A stretch of DNA of 64,000 nucleotides from JBLNDJ01 sp050261515 (GCA_050261515.1 JBLNDJ010000052.1:1-64000); one strand, 5' to 3'. Shown: positions 31,695 to 41,466, counted from the first letter of the stretch. Translations and numbers: made by a program. The notes: generated by a model not told the origin, from the letters alone.

Positions 31695-33875
31695 ATGGAG
31701 ATCGCGCAGACACGGCGGAGTTTTCTGTTCGAGACGGCAGCGGCGGCGGGGGTGACCCAGGCGGCGGTGGCCCGCGGGGCGGCCGGGCAGACGCGGCCGA
31801 ACGCCGGGCCCTGGTACCGGAGGACGCTCCGCTGGGGGCAGACCAATCTCACCGAGCGCGATCCGGAGCGCTACGACGCCGCGCTGTGGCGCGAGTACTG
31901 GAAGCGCACGCGCATCCAGGGCGTTATCGTCAACGCCGGCGGAATCGTCGCCTATTATCCGAGCAAGTTTCCCCTGCATCGCCGCGCGGAGTTTTTGGGC
32001 GGGCGCGACCTGTTCGGCGAGATCTCGGAAGCCGCGCACTCCGACGGGCTGGCCGTACTGGCGCGCATGGATTCGAACCGCGCGGGCGAAGAGTTCTATC
32101 GCGCGCATCCGGGCTGGTTCGCGTGCGACGCTTCGGGAGCTCCGTACCGGGCCGGGGACAAATACATAAGCTGCATACACGGCCCGTATTACGAGGAGTA
32201 CATTCCGTCGCTGCTGGTCGAGATCGCGGAGCGGTACCGGCCGGAGGGGTTCACCGATAACAGTTGGAGCGGCCTGGGGCGGGACCGCATCTGCTACTGC
32301 GACAACTGCGCGCGGAGTTTTCGGGACCAGGCGGGGAGCGCGCTGCCGGCGCGGGCGGACTGGGACGATGCGGTGTATCGCAAGTGGATCGAGTGGAGCT
32401 ACGCGCGGCGCCTGGCGGTGTGGGACCTGAACAACCGCGCGACGAAGGGCGCGGGCGGGCCCGATTGCATCTGGACCGGGATGAACAGCGGGTCGATCAC
32501 GGGCCAGTCCCAAACCTTCCGCGACTACAAAGCGATCTGCGAGCGCGCGGAGCTGATCTTTCTCGATCACCAGACGCGTTCGGAGGCGGGCTTCGCGGAG
32601 AACGCCGCGGCGGGCAAGCTGATCCACGGGCTGCTCGGGTGGGACAAGCTGATACCGGAAAGCATGGCGATGTATCAGGCGGGGCGGACGCCGTTCCGGC
32701 TTTCGGCGAAGCCTGCGGCCGAGGCGCGGATGTGGATGCTCGAGGGGATCGCGGGCGGGATCGAGCCGTGGTGGCACCACGTGGGGGCGTATCACGAGGA
32801 CCGGCGGGCGTATCGCACGGCGGAGCCGGTGCTGCGGTGGCATGAGGCGAACGAGGCGTACCTGGTGAAGCGGCGTCCGGTGGCGGCCGTGGGAGTGGTG
32901 TGGTCGCAGCGGAACACGGATTACTACGGGCGCGGCGAGGCGCGCGAGCGGGTGGAGTTGCCGTACCGCGGGATGACGCAGGCGCTGGTGCGGGCGCGGA
33001 TTCCGTTTATTCCGGTGCATGCCGATCATGTCGAGCGCGACGGCGGAGGGTTGGCGGCGCTGATCCTGCCGAACGTGGCGGCGATGTCCGATGAGCAGTG
33101 CGCGGCAGTGCGGCGGTTCGTGGAGCGCGGGGGCGGGCTGATTGCGAGCGGGGCGGCGAGCCTGTACGACGAGTGGGGCGATTCGCGCGGCGACTTCGCG
33201 CTGGCGGAGCTGTTCGGCGCGCACGCGGCGCGCGGGGACCTGGGGCGCGCGGCAGCCGGATCGTTTCACACGTATCTGCGGGTGCACGACCGGGCCCTGC
33301 TGAAGGGGTTCGAGGAGACGGCGATTCTGCCGTACGGCGGGATGGTGGAGCCGGTGCGCGCCGAGGCGGGCGCGGCGGTGCCGCTGACGTTCATTCCCCC
33401 GTTTCCGGTGTATCCGCCGGAGACGGCGTGGATGCGGGAGCCCGAGACGAAGACGCCGGCGCTGGTGCTGAACGGGCGCGTGGCGTACCTGGCGGCCGAC
33501 ATCGACCGGCGGTACGCGAAGGACGGCCTGCCGGACCATGGGGACTTGCTGGCGAACCTGGTGCGGTGGGCGGCGGCAGGGCGGATTCCGCTCGAGGTAG
33601 AGGGGCGGGGGCTGGTGGACTGCAATCTCTACGCGCAGCCGGGGCGGATGATTCTGCACGTGGTGAACCTGACGGGCACGGCGGGCAGCGGGCCGGTGGA
33701 GGACGTGCTTCCGGCGGGCCCGTTCACGGTGCGGATGCGCCTGCCGCGGGATGTGAGCGGGCGGCGGGCGCGGCTGCTGGTGAGCGGCGGCGAGGCTCGG
33801 GTTGCGGTGAAGGACGGGTGGGCGGCGTTCGTGCTGCCGCGGGTGGGCGAGCACGAGGTGGCGGTGGTGGAGTGA
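31695..33875 (+). CDS. Tat-exported glycoside-hydrolase-like protein (GHL6/beta-galactosidase-like)
   Basis: The protein has 726 residues. The N-terminus has a Tat motif (TRRSFLFETAAAAGV). The first 350 residues look like a TIM-barrel glycosidase (IQGVIVNAGGIVAYYPSKFP, PEGFTDNSWSG, then a CYCDNC cysteine cluster near residue 200). The following region (about 380-560) matches the glutamine-amidotransferase-like trimerisation domain of beta-galactosidases (ALILPNVAAMSDEQCAAVRR). A small beta domain ends the protein. This resembles the hypothetical glycosyl hydrolase 6 group. No catalytic residues could be firmly assigned. The gene follows the kinase gene by 25 bp and may share its transcript. 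Confidence 0.75.
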   Translation: MEIAQTRRSFLFETAAAAGVTQAAVARGAAGQTRPNAGPWYRRTLRWGQTNLTERDPERYDAALWREYWKRTRIQGVIVNAGGIVAYYPSKFPLHRRAEFLGGRDLFGEISEAAHSDGLAVLARMDSNRAGEEFYRAHPGWFACDASGAPYRAGDKYISCIHGPYYEEYIPSLLVEIAERYRPEGFTDNSWSGLGRDRICYCDNCARSFRDQAGSALPARADWDDAVYRKWIEWSYARRLAVWDLNNRATKGAGGPDCIWTGMNSGSITGQSQTFRDYKAICERAELIFLDHQTRSEAGFAENAAAGKLIHGLLGWDKLIPESMAMYQAGRTPFRLSAKPAAEARMWMLEGIAGGIEPWWHHVGAYHEDRRAYRTAEPVLRWHEANEAYLVKRRPVAAVGVVWSQRNTDYYGRGEARERVELPYRGMTQALVRARIPFIPVHADHVERDGGGLAALILPNVAAMSDEQCAAVRRFVERGGGLIASGAASLYDEWGDSRGDFALAELFGAHAARGDLGRAAAGSFHTYLRVHDRALLKGFEETAILPYGGMVEPVRAEAGAAVPLTFIPPFPVYPPETAWMREPETKTPALVLNGRVAYLAADIDRRYAKDGLPDHGDLLANLVRWAAAGRIPLEVEGRGLVDCNLYAQPGRMILHVVNLTGTAGSGPVEDVLPAGPFTVRMRLPRDVSGRRARLLVSGGEARVAVKDGWAAFVLPRVGEHEVAVVE

Positions 33876-33893
33876 TCACCGCCAATGAGTTAG

Positions 33894-33922
33894 GCCACGG
33901 ATGGACACGGATGCACACGGAT
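33894..33922 (+). repeat. Dispersed repeat, copy 2
   Basis: The 29-bp unit GCCACGGATGGACACGGATG plus CACACGGAT is in direct orientation, right after the glycosidase-like gene. With copy 3 it forms an inverted pair 30 bp apart between convergent genes. Confidence 0.8.
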
Positions 33923-33952
33923 CGGAACAATACCTAAGGAATTCGAGCGGTT

Positions 33953-33981
33953 ATCCGTGTGTCTCCGTGTCCATCCGTGGC
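33953..33981 (-). repeat. Dispersed repeat, copy 3 (inverted)
   Basis: This is the same unit in opposite orientation, with one or two substitutions (GTGTCTCCGTGT in place of GTGCATCCGTGT). Together with copy 2 it can form a long stem of about 29 bp between the convergent genes ending at 33875 and 34035. Confidence 0.8.
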
Positions 33982-34034
33982 CCAAGAAATTGCTTCGCAG
34001 TTCCACGAGGTTGCGTCAGGTAATAAGTGCCTCA

Positions 34035-34553
34035 TCAGAACGTCAGCCCGACCAAAAACGACAACTGGTTCGGGTTCGACTTGAGCAGGCCGGAGGGGTC
34101 CCTGAAACTGTCCCAACCCCAGCGGGTGTAGCGGATCTCGGGGGAGATGTGGCCCAGGAGCTGCAACCCGGCGCCGAGGGTCAGGCCGGCATTGAAATCG
34201 TTCTTCAGTTGGAGGGCGCGGCTTACGCCGGCGAAGCCGTTGAAGGTGGGACCGGCGGCAAGGTAGGGGCGGGCCAGGAAGCCGGGGAATTTGTATTTGA
34301 GCAGGATGGGGAAATCCCAGGAGCTGGCGTTCGCCGTGTCGGAGTTGGCGCGGCGGTAGAGCGCGTCGGCTTCAATCGATATCCCGAACGGAAGATTGAT
34401 GTCGAGCTCGGGGCCAAGGGTCCACTGCCGGCTGTTTCTCGCGTTTTCGATCGCGTCGGTGAAAGGAATGCCGCCTTTCACTCCGAGCGTGAAGAGCCCC
34501 GCCGGGAACGCGAGGGGCGCGGAGAGGAGAAGTGCGAACAGGAGTTTCGCCAT
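34035..34553 (-). CDS. Small outer-membrane beta-barrel protein
   Basis: The protein has 172 residues with a signal peptide (LLFALLLSAPLAFPAG). The mature part consists of alternating-polarity strands such as FTLGVKGGIPF, ISIEADALYRRA, PYLAAGPTFNGF and LTLGAGLQLLG. It ends with a C-terminal Phe in LSFLVGLTF, the classical outer-membrane insertion signal. It resembles the OmpA-N/OprF-like 8-stranded porin group. It is the last gene of the leftward run that starts with GH127. Confidence 0.82.
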   Translation of the reverse strand: MAKLLFALLLSAPLAFPAGLFTLGVKGGIPFTDAIENARNSRQWTLGPELDINLPFGISIEADALYRRANSDTANASSWDFPILLKYKFPGFLARPYLAAGPTFNGFAGVSRALQLKNDFNAGLTLGAGLQLLGHISPEIRYTRWGWDSFRDPSGLLKSNPNQLSFLVGLTF

Positions 34554-34578
34554 GATCTAGAGACGCTCGAAGCCGGCG

Positions 34579-36207
34579 CTACGTTGCCGTGCGGTAGACG
34601 ATGTAGCGTGCGTTCTCGTATACGGGGGCGCGCGCGGGGATACGGGCGGCGGGCGCGACGACGATGTAGTCGATGCCGAGCGCGCGGTAGCGGTCGAGCG
34701 GGAGGATGGTGGAGTTGTAGGAGCCGGAATCGTTCCAGCGGGTCCACCATTCGCGCGCGTAATCCTTGAGGAAGTTCGCCTGGCCGCCGGCTTTCCAATC
34801 GACGTAGAGGGCGCGGAGGGCCTGGGCGCGGAAGACGCCGGGCGCGAGGTTGCGGCCTGCGGCGGGGAAGAAGAAGACCGCGTCTTTCGGTGTGGACTCG
34901 CGCGCCCACTCGGACAGCCGGGTCAGCTCGGGGGTATGGAGCGGCGGGTAGTTGCGCACCTCGCCCCAGCCGGGCAGCAGGAACGCCGGGACGAGCATGG
35001 CGGCGGCCCAAGGCGCGGCGGCCCAGCGGCGCGCGCGCGTGCAGGCCCAGGCGGCGAAGGCCGTGAGCGCCGCAAGCGCCAGCGCGATCGCGACGCGTTT
35101 TGCATTCAGCGGCTGCGCGGGCAGGGCGTAGACGGGCGCGAGCCAGAGGAAGCTCTCCCACCAGCGGCGCTCCGCGGCGGCTTTCATGGCGGCGGCCGCG
35201 GCCAGGATGAGTGCGACGGCGACGACGAACAGCAGCGCGCGCGCCGGCTGCGCCTGCGGGATCACGATCCACTTGAGCTTTTCGAGCAGCAGGTAGCAGA
35301 GCGGCGGCATGAGCAGGCCGATGAGCGGGAGGCCGAGCAGGAAAAAGCGCAGGTCCTGCGGGATGCTCTTGCGCAGGCGCGCGAAGGCGGCGAGCGACAG
35401 CGCCCAGAGGAACAGATAGTAAGCGATCAGATAGCGCGGCCAAAGCGAGACCCAGTTGTAAGCCGCGCGCAGGCGCTGGATGCGTTCGAGCTCGGGGCCG
35501 ATGCGGCCGAAGAAATCCTGGTGCTCGGCGCCCCCGGTTTGCGCGCGCGAAAGCACGAACAGGACGGCGACGCCGGCGAGCATGGGGGCCAACCCCGCGA
35601 TGCGGCGGCTCATGATGGCGGGCTTGGCGGGCCAGAGCGTGAGCGCGAAGTAAACCGCCCAGAAGGGCAGCACGGTGGGCGGGTGGTAAAGGAACGCGAT
35701 GGCGGCGGCGAAGCCCGCGGCGAGGTCGCGGCCGTGCGCGACCAGCCCGATGGCCAGCAACAGCAGCGGAATGGCGAAGCCGCGCGGCACGGGCTCGTAC
35801 TCAATGGTGAGGACCGCGGGTCCGGCGATCGCGGTTCCGAGCGAGAACGCGGCCGTGACCAGCAGCGCGTGGCTGGTACGCAGCCGCAGCGACGCGGCGA
35901 TCAGGAAAACGCCGAGCAGGCCGAGCGCGCGGAAAACGAGCTGCTGCGCCGTGAGGACCGTGCGGAAATCCGCTCCCGTGAGGCGGCGCAGGGCGAGCGC
36001 CATTTCGTCGTAGATCGTGAAGGCGACGTGCGGCTCCTGCGCGATCGGCTCGCGCGCGAAGGCGCCCGGGTCCCAGAAACGCTCGAGGATCGGGACGTAG
36101 ATCTGCGTATCGGACTGGAGGAACGTGTGCCCGGGAAACTGGAAGAAGCCGATGAGCGTGAGGAACACGATCGTCCCGGCGGCGAGCAGGCGGGTGGAAG
36201 TGTTCAC
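34579..36207 (-). CDS. Polytopic membrane protein, possibly GT-C-like
   Basis: The protein has 542 residues from a GTG that overlaps the stop of the TPR gene by 4 bp (GTGA). There are about 10-12 membrane helices, for example LLAAGTIVFLTLIGFF, LGLLGVFLIAASLRL and LLFVVAVALILAAAAAM. An early extracytoplasmic loop contains LQSDTQIYVPILER, with an acidic residue in the place used by GT-C glycosyltransferases, and the C-terminal soluble part ends IDYIVVAPAARIP. I cannot assign the family firmly; a lipid-linked sugar transferase or unknown membrane protein are both possible. Confidence 0.7.
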   Translation of the reverse strand: MNTSTRLLAAGTIVFLTLIGFFQFPGHTFLQSDTQIYVPILERFWDPGAFAREPIAQEPHVAFTIYDEMALALRRLTGADFRTVLTAQQLVFRALGLLGVFLIAASLRLRTSHALLVTAAFSLGTAIAGPAVLTIEYEPVPRGFAIPLLLLAIGLVAHGRDLAAGFAAAIAFLYHPPTVLPFWAVYFALTLWPAKPAIMSRRIAGLAPMLAGVAVLFVLSRAQTGGAEHQDFFGRIGPELERIQRLRAAYNWVSLWPRYLIAYYLFLWALSLAAFARLRKSIPQDLRFFLLGLPLIGLLMPPLCYLLLEKLKWIVIPQAQPARALLFVVAVALILAAAAAMKAAAERRWWESFLWLAPVYALPAQPLNAKRVAIALALAALTAFAAWACTRARRWAAAPWAAAMLVPAFLLPGWGEVRNYPPLHTPELTRLSEWARESTPKDAVFFFPAAGRNLAPGVFRAQALRALYVDWKAGGQANFLKDYAREWWTRWNDSGSYNSTILPLDRYRALGIDYIVVAPAARIPARAPVYENARYIVYRTAT

Positions 36208-36890
36208 TTTTCCGGCGTCTTCGCGAGTTGTTGCTTGGCCCAGTTGCGGCTGGGATTCAGCTCGAGCGATTTCGCGATCTCCTTGCGGGCCTCGGCGTTC
36301 CGGTTGAGCTTTCTGTGGGCGATGCCGAGCCAAAGATGGGCGTCGGCGGATTTGGGGTCGAGCTCGATCGCCTTGGTGAAGTCGCGCACGGCGAGCTCGA
36401 CACCTCCGCCGAACGCGGGGGGCAGGTAGTAATTGCCGATGCCGCGGCTGAGATACGCCTTCGAGGATTTGGGGTCGAGCTCGATGGCGCGATCGATCGA
36501 GGCGCGCGCGCATTTTCCGTATTTGAGCGCGAGCAGCACCTGCGCGGGCACGACCTGGCCGCAGAGCGTTCCGAGAATGCGGTGATACTCGGCGACGCCC
36601 GGCTGCAACTTCACGGCGCGCTCGGCGGCGCGGATGCCGGCCTCGGCGGCGTTCTTGGCGGCCTCCTTGTCCTTCAGCTCGAGGGTGACTTCGGCCAGAT
36701 AAGACTGCGCCTCGGCCACGCGGTATTGCGCGGCGGCGTCGCCGGGGTTCTTGTCCGCGGCGGACTGAAGGTCGCGCACGGCCTGCTCGAGCCAGGGGCG
36801 GTTCTGGCTGTCGCGCGCATCTTCGAGACGCTCGGCTCCGGATGCGGCGGCGAGCGCCAGGGCAAGAAGGATCGTCGTCAGGCGAGTCAT
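36204..36890 (-). CDS. Secreted tetratricopeptide-repeat protein
   Basis: The protein has 228 residues from the ATG at 36888-36890, with a signal peptide (LTTILLALALAAASGAE). At least three TPR units follow, including AYLSRGIGNYYLPPAFGGGV, FTKAIELDPKSADAHLWLGI and KEIAKSLELNPSRNWAKQQL. It is probably a periplasmic scaffold. It is translationally coupled to the downstream membrane protein and lies 22 bp after the MFS gene. Confidence 0.82.
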   Translation of the reverse strand: MTRLTTILLALALAAASGAERLEDARDSQNRPWLEQAVRDLQSAADKNPGDAAAQYRVAEAQSYLAEVTLELKDKEAAKNAAEAGIRAAERAVKLQPGVAEYHRILGTLCGQVVPAQVLLALKYGKCARASIDRAIELDPKSSKAYLSRGIGNYYLPPAFGGGVELAVRDFTKAIELDPKSADAHLWLGIAHRKLNRNAEARKEIAKSLELNPSRNWAKQQLAKTPEK

Positions 36891-36912
36891 ACAGGGTGCG
36901 GCAATTCCAATG

Positions 36913-38118
36913 CTACAGCGATGCGACACGCCTTTGCACGACGAGGTAGTAGATGCCGAGCAGCGAGAGCAGCACTCCGTTGGCTGCAAGGACGAGCGGC
37001 GCGGTGAAGTGCGGCACCAGCGACCCCGTGACGAGGCTGCCGACCGGCATGCCGCCGCGGAAGGCCACGTTGTAGACGCTCATCACGCGGCCTCGCATCG
37101 CGTCCGTGGTGGTTTCCTGGACGAGCGAACTGACGAGCGAGAGCACCCCGACCAGGGCCGCGCCGGCCAGGAAGAGCAGGACGCAGCTCGCGGGCAGGAA
37201 TTTCGAAACCGAGAAGCCGGCCATGGTGACGCCGAGAACGATCAGGAACATGAGCGCGACGCGGCCCTTGCCCTTGAGGTGGCCGGTGGCGGCGACGAAG
37301 AGCGCTCCGGCGATCGAGCCGGCGCCGTAAGTCGACAGCAGCAGCGTGTAGGTGTTGACGCCGCTGGCGAAGACGTTCTTCGCGAAAACCGGGAGGAAGA
37401 CGATCAGGGGGACGCCGAGCGCGGTCAGCACAAACGCGAGGGCAACCAGCGACGGCATGACCCTGTGCGAGCGCACGAACGAGATTCCCTGCTTCATGCT
37501 GGCGAGCACGGACTGCTTGGAAGGCGCCGGGACGTAGGGGATGCGGATCATGAGCAGCGAAGCGATCACGGCGACGAACGAGAGTCCGTTCAGCGCGAAG
37601 CACCAGGGCGCACCGAGTTTCGCGAGCGCGATACCGCCAATAACGGGGCCGATCACGCGCGCCAGGTTGAACTGGATGGAGTTGAGCGCGATGGCGTTGG
37701 CGACATTCTCGATGCTGACCAGGCTCGGGATGAGGGCCTGGTAGGCCGGGCCGCCGAAGGCTTGCGCGAGTCCGGTGAGGAACGAGAGGCAGAGGATGTG
37801 CCAGACTTTCACGACGCGGAAAACGATCAGGAGCGCGAGCAGGAAGGCGCAGCCCATCTGGACGAACTGCGAGGCGAGGAGGATGTAACGGCGGTCCTTG
37901 CGGTCGGCGACCACGCCGCCGAACAGGGAGAACAGGAGGATGGGGAGTTCGCCGAGGAAGGCGTCGAGGCCGAGCAGGAAGGGCGAGTTGGAGAGTTGCA
38001 GGACGATCCAGCTCTGGGCGAGTTTCTGCATCCAGGTGCCGACGCTGGAGGTGCAGGCGCCGGCCCACATGAGGCGGAAATCGCGGTACTGAAAGGCCTT
38101 GAAGATGCGGGCGAGCAA
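36913..38118 (-). CDS. MFS transporter (EntS/MFS_3 type)
   Basis: The protein has 401 residues with about 12 membrane helices. The start MLARIFKAFQYRDFRLMWAG and the loop FGGVVADRKDRRYIL after helix 2 are typical of the MFS_3 exporters related to enterobactin exporter EntS. SSVGTWMQKLAQSWIV is another family block. It is likely a proton-driven exporter of a small molecule. It is placed between GH127 and a TPR protein in the leftward cluster. Confidence 0.88.
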   Translation of the reverse strand: MLARIFKAFQYRDFRLMWAGACTSSVGTWMQKLAQSWIVLQLSNSPFLLGLDAFLGELPILLFSLFGGVVADRKDRRYILLASQFVQMGCAFLLALLIVFRVVKVWHILCLSFLTGLAQAFGGPAYQALIPSLVSIENVANAIALNSIQFNLARVIGPVIGGIALAKLGAPWCFALNGLSFVAVIASLLMIRIPYVPAPSKQSVLASMKQGISFVRSHRVMPSLVALAFVLTALGVPLIVFLPVFAKNVFASGVNTYTLLLSTYGAGSIAGALFVAATGHLKGKGRVALMFLIVLGVTMAGFSVSKFLPASCVLLFLAGAALVGVLSLVSSLVQETTTDAMRGRVMSVYNVAFRGGMPVGSLVTGSLVPHFTAPLVLAANGVLLSLLGIYYLVVQRRVASL

Positions 38119-38137
38119 CCTCTATTGTAGCGGGGGA

Positions 38138-39832
38138 TTACCGGGCCGTCTGAAACCAGAATTCCCAGTTCGTCGTGCGCGTGCCGGTTTGCTCGGCGAC
38201 GGGGCGGAGCGTGGCGCGGCTGGGGAGCATCTTGTATCCGCCGGGCAGGTAGGTCACGCGGAAGCGCGCGACGGGGACGGCGAATTTGCCGGCGCCGGCG
38301 GCGGGGGCGGGCTCGAGCTCAGGGGTGAGTTGCAGGCGGTTTTCGTGGCTCGGCTCGTCGAAGTAGTAAGGGTTCGAGGCTTCGTCGATCCCGAGGAGCC
38401 AGGGGCCGTGGAAGAGGGCGATGCGCCTGGTTTCGGGATTCGCGACGGTTTGGGTGATCATGTCGTACTTCACGGTGAGGCGGTCTCCGGTTTTCCAGGC
38501 GTGCGTGGCGCGCAGGTAGCCGTTGCGTTCGTTCGCCGCGAGCGGCTTTCCGTTTAGCGAGATCGCAACGCGGCGCGCCCAGGCCGGCTTACGGATGTCG
38601 AGAGGTTCGGCTTTGCCGGCGGCGGCGGTGACTTTGAGAAGCACGCTGGCGTCGCGGCCGAGCGTGGAATCGGCGGTGAGCGAGAGCGAGCCGGCGCGGC
38701 CGCGCCCGTCGATGGCGAGATCGTAAGCGAGAGCGCCGTCGTGCTCGCGGAAGGCGCTCCTGAGCGCTTCGGGGAACGAGCGCAGGCCATGCAGCGTGCA
38801 GCACCACCAGGCGCGCGCGGCCTGGTGGCCGGCGACTCCGGTGGGCGAGAGCAGGCGGTGGCCGAAGTCGCCGGTTTCGAACTGGTTCATGGCGAGTTCG
38901 TTGAAGAGCGTGCGCTCGGCGGCTTCGATGTACTTTGCGTTGCCCGTAAGCTGCCAGAGAGCGAGGCTGAGGCGCAGCCAGTCGGCCTCGGCGCAGCCTT
39001 CGGTGCGAAGGTAGGCGGGGCGCCAGGCTTCGGGAATCGTTCCGGGGAGAAGCAGGTTGCCGGAATCGACGACCTCCTGCCAGTCGCGCTCCGCGCTTTC
39101 GAGATATTTGCGGTCGCCGGTCACGCGGTAGAGCTCGACGAGGCCGCGCACGGAAGCGAGGAATCCGTGGCTGTGCTCGGAGGGCTTGCGCTCGATGCGC
39201 GCAGCGATGGTATCGGCCAGGTCGCGGTAGCGGGGGTCTTTGGTCAGCTCGAACAGGCGCGCGAGAGCCTCGACCTGCTGCGTCCAGCAGATGTAGCCGG
39301 AGGCGAACGCGCCGGTTTCAAACTGGCGGCGGACGGCGTCCGAGTTGAGCGTTGGGCCGATCTCGAGCAGGAACTCGCCCAGGCGGCGCGCCGCCGCGAG
39401 CGTCTCAGCCGCGGGCTTGTAACGGTAGTTTTCAAGCAGCCCGATCAGCAGCCGGCCGTTGCCCCAGAGCAGCGCCATGTCGTTCTGCTCGAGCCTGGCG
39501 ACGTGGAACGGGCCGCCGAAGTAGCCGCCGGGCTTCTGAAGCGCGAGGATCTTCGGCACGAGCGCATCGAGCGCGGGGAAGGCGGTGTTGAGGTCGCCGG
39601 CGGCGGCCGAGAGCGCGTCCACGTAGCGGCCCGAGACATCGCCGCTGTATTCGGTAAAGCGGCGGACGTGCTCGGGGATGACGTCCTTCAGGATGAAGTC
39701 GTGCGAGTACGCCGGGGGACCGCCCGCGAGGACGCGGTGGAGCGCGAGCTGGTAGCGGTCGGTGAGATCACCGGCCGTGGCGGCGGCCGCGCAGAGAAGG
39801 GCAAGAGCGAATCCTGTGCGTATCGGATGCAT
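38138..39832 (-). CDS. Secreted GH127-type beta-L-arabinofuranosidase
   Basis: The protein has 564 residues with a signal peptide (FALALLCAAAATA). An (alpha/alpha)6-barrel follows: HVARLEQNDMALLWGNGRLL, a segment with EGCAEADWLRLSLALWQLTG and YIEAAERTLFNELAMNQ. The paired Cys-Cys motif in ARAWWCCTLHG, with the preceding Glu/Cys of TEGCAE, fits the GH127 zinc/cysteine active site (DUF1680 family). A C-terminal beta-sandwich ends the protein. It releases arabinofuranose from plant glycans. It is the first gene of the leftward cluster. Confidence 0.85.
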   Translation of the reverse strand: MHPIRTGFALALLCAAAATAGDLTDRYQLALHRVLAGGPPAYSHDFILKDVIPEHVRRFTEYSGDVSGRYVDALSAAAGDLNTAFPALDALVPKILALQKPGGYFGGPFHVARLEQNDMALLWGNGRLLIGLLENYRYKPAAETLAAARRLGEFLLEIGPTLNSDAVRRQFETGAFASGYICWTQQVEALARLFELTKDPRYRDLADTIAARIERKPSEHSHGFLASVRGLVELYRVTGDRKYLESAERDWQEVVDSGNLLLPGTIPEAWRPAYLRTEGCAEADWLRLSLALWQLTGNAKYIEAAERTLFNELAMNQFETGDFGHRLLSPTGVAGHQAARAWWCCTLHGLRSFPEALRSAFREHDGALAYDLAIDGRGRAGSLSLTADSTLGRDASVLLKVTAAAGKAEPLDIRKPAWARRVAISLNGKPLAANERNGYLRATHAWKTGDRLTVKYDMITQTVANPETRRIALFHGPWLLGIDEASNPYYFDEPSHENRLQLTPELEPAPAAGAGKFAVPVARFRVTYLPGGYKMLPSRATLRPVAEQTGTRTTNWEFWFQTAR

Positions 39833-39841
39833 GGAGAGCCG

Positions 39842-39847
39842 ATGATA
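39842..39847 (-). promoter_or_regulatory. -10-like element before the GH127 gene
   Basis: Read on the minus strand, TATCAT lies 9 bases before the ATG at 39830-39832, the same hexamer and spacing as at the GH42 gene. No clear -35 is seen. Confidence 0.3.
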
Positions 39848-39909
39848 TCATTGCCGGCGATGCGGGCGAGCCTGCTGCTGGTGCCGGTGCCGAGCGCGGG
39901 GGAAAGTAA

Positions 39910-41466
39910 TCAGGCCGGGTTGTTCCAGCGGCGGTGGTCGCGCTCGATCAGGTCGTCGGCTTCCTTGGGGCCCCACGTGCCCGCGGCATAGTTTGGGAAC
40001 TTCCGCGGCGGCAGCGCGGCCCAGACGTCCACCACCGGCTGCACAACGGCCCATCCGGCCTCGACCATGTCGGCGCGGCGGAACAGCGTCGCGTCCCCGA
40101 CCATGCAGTCATAGAGCAGGCGCTCGTAGCCGGTGCTCGGCTCTCTGCCGAAGTAATCCACGTAGTTGAAATCCATGTTGACCGAGCCCACGTGCACGAT
40201 CGGCCCGGGCACCTTTGCGCCGAAGCGGAGCGAGATTCCTTCGCCCGGCTGAATGTGAAGCACGAGCAGGTTGGGCGTGAGGCGCTCGACCGGCGTATCG
40301 CGGAACAGGACGAACGGCGCGCGGTGGAACTGGATCGCGATTTCGGTGACGCGGTTCGCCATCCGCTTTCCCGTGCGGAGGTAGAAGGGCACGTCCGCCC
40401 AGCGCCAGTTATCAATGGAGAGCTTCAACGCAACGAAGGTGTCGGTGCGCGAATCGGGCGCGACGTTCGGCTCGGCGCGGTAGGCGGCGACGGGGCCGAT
40501 CCCCTCGACCGATCCCTCGCCGTACTGCCCGCGAACGGCGCGCGTGAGCACGTCCTCGGGAGCGAGGGGCTGAATCGCGTGCAGAATCTTGGTCTGCTCG
40601 TCGCGCACCGCGTCGGCCTGGAACGAGATGGGCGGCTCCATCGCCGTGAGGGTCACGAGCTGGAGGATGTGGTTCGGAACCATGTCGCGCAGCGCGCCCG
40701 CCTGCTCGTAATAAGCGCCGCGCTGCTCGACGCCGAGCGACTCGGCCACGGTGATCTGCACGTGGTCGATGTAGCGGCGGTTCCAGATAGGCTCGAAGAT
40801 GCCGTTCGCGAAACGGAACACCAGGATGTTCTGGACGGTTTCCTTGCCGAGGTAGTGGTCTATGCGGTAGATCTGGCTTTCCTTCAGGACGGCGGCGATC
40901 TGGGCATCGAGCGCGCGAGCGGAGGCGAGGTCGTGGCCGAACGGTTTTTCGATCACGACGCGCCGCCAGTGGCCGCCGCTTTCGCCCATCAGTCCGGCGG
41001 CGCCAAGGTGTTCGACGATCTCGGGGAACAGGGACGGGATGGTCGCGAGGTAATAAAGATAGTTGCCGCGCGCGCCGTGTTTGGTGTCGATGCCAGCGAG
41101 AACGGGCTTCAGGCGCTCGAACGCGTCGGGCGAGCGGAAGTCTCCGGAAAGGTAGTAGAGACGGTCGATCAGCCAGTCGCAGAAAGGGCATCTGTCGGCC
41201 GCGCCGCCGTATTCGCGCAGGTCTTTGCGGACCATTTCGCGGAAGGCGTCCTGATCGAACTTGTCAATCGCAAGGCCGACGAGCGCGAACTCCGCCGGGA
41301 GCAGCTTCTTTTTCGCGAGATTGTAGAGCGCCGGGAGCAGCTTGCGCCTGGTGAGATCCCCGGAAGCCCCGAAAATGACCATCAGGCAGCGATCGCCGGG
41401 CCGGCTCTGCTCCGCGGCAATCTGCGCCTCGGCAGACGCCCCCACCGCCAACTCTGAGTTCCCCAT
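39910..41466 (-). CDS. zwf: Glucose-6-phosphate 1-dehydrogenase
   Basis: The protein has 518 residues. The NADP-binding loop IFGASGDLTRRKLLPALYNL begins near residue 31. The catalytic signature RIDHYLGKETVQN lies near 200 and is followed by FANGIFEPIWNRRYIDHVQI. Length and order match bacterial G6PD. It oxidises glucose 6-phosphate to the lactone, feeding the pentose-phosphate pathway. It diverges from the beta-hydroxyacid dehydrogenase gene across a 7-bp tandem repeat. No pgl or gnd is adjacent, although the divergent gene belongs to the same broad superfamily as gnd. Confidence 0.96.
   Translation of the reverse strand: MGNSELAVGASAEAQIAAEQSRPGDRCLMVIFGASGDLTRRKLLPALYNLAKKKLLPAEFALVGLAIDKFDQDAFREMVRKDLREYGGAADRCPFCDWLIDRLYYLSGDFRSPDAFERLKPVLAGIDTKHGARGNYLYYLATIPSLFPEIVEHLGAAGLMGESGGHWRRVVIEKPFGHDLASARALDAQIAAVLKESQIYRIDHYLGKETVQNILVFRFANGIFEPIWNRRYIDHVQITVAESLGVEQRGAYYEQAGALRDMVPNHILQLVTLTAMEPPISFQADAVRDEQTKILHAIQPLAPEDVLTRAVRGQYGEGSVEGIGPVAAYRAEPNVAPDSRTDTFVALKLSIDNWRWADVPFYLRTGKRMANRVTEIAIQFHRAPFVLFRDTPVERLTPNLLVLHIQPGEGISLRFGAKVPGPIVHVGSVNMDFNYVDYFGREPSTGYERLLYDCMVGDATLFRRADMVEAGWAVVQPVVDVWAALPPRKFPNYAAGTWGPKEADDLIERDHRRWNNPA

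Noticed and set aside
31590..33854. Long minus-strand open frame opposite the Tat-exported glycosidase-like gene
   Set aside because: It is Arg/Pro/His-rich without domains, while the plus strand encodes a protein with a Tat signal and coherent domains.
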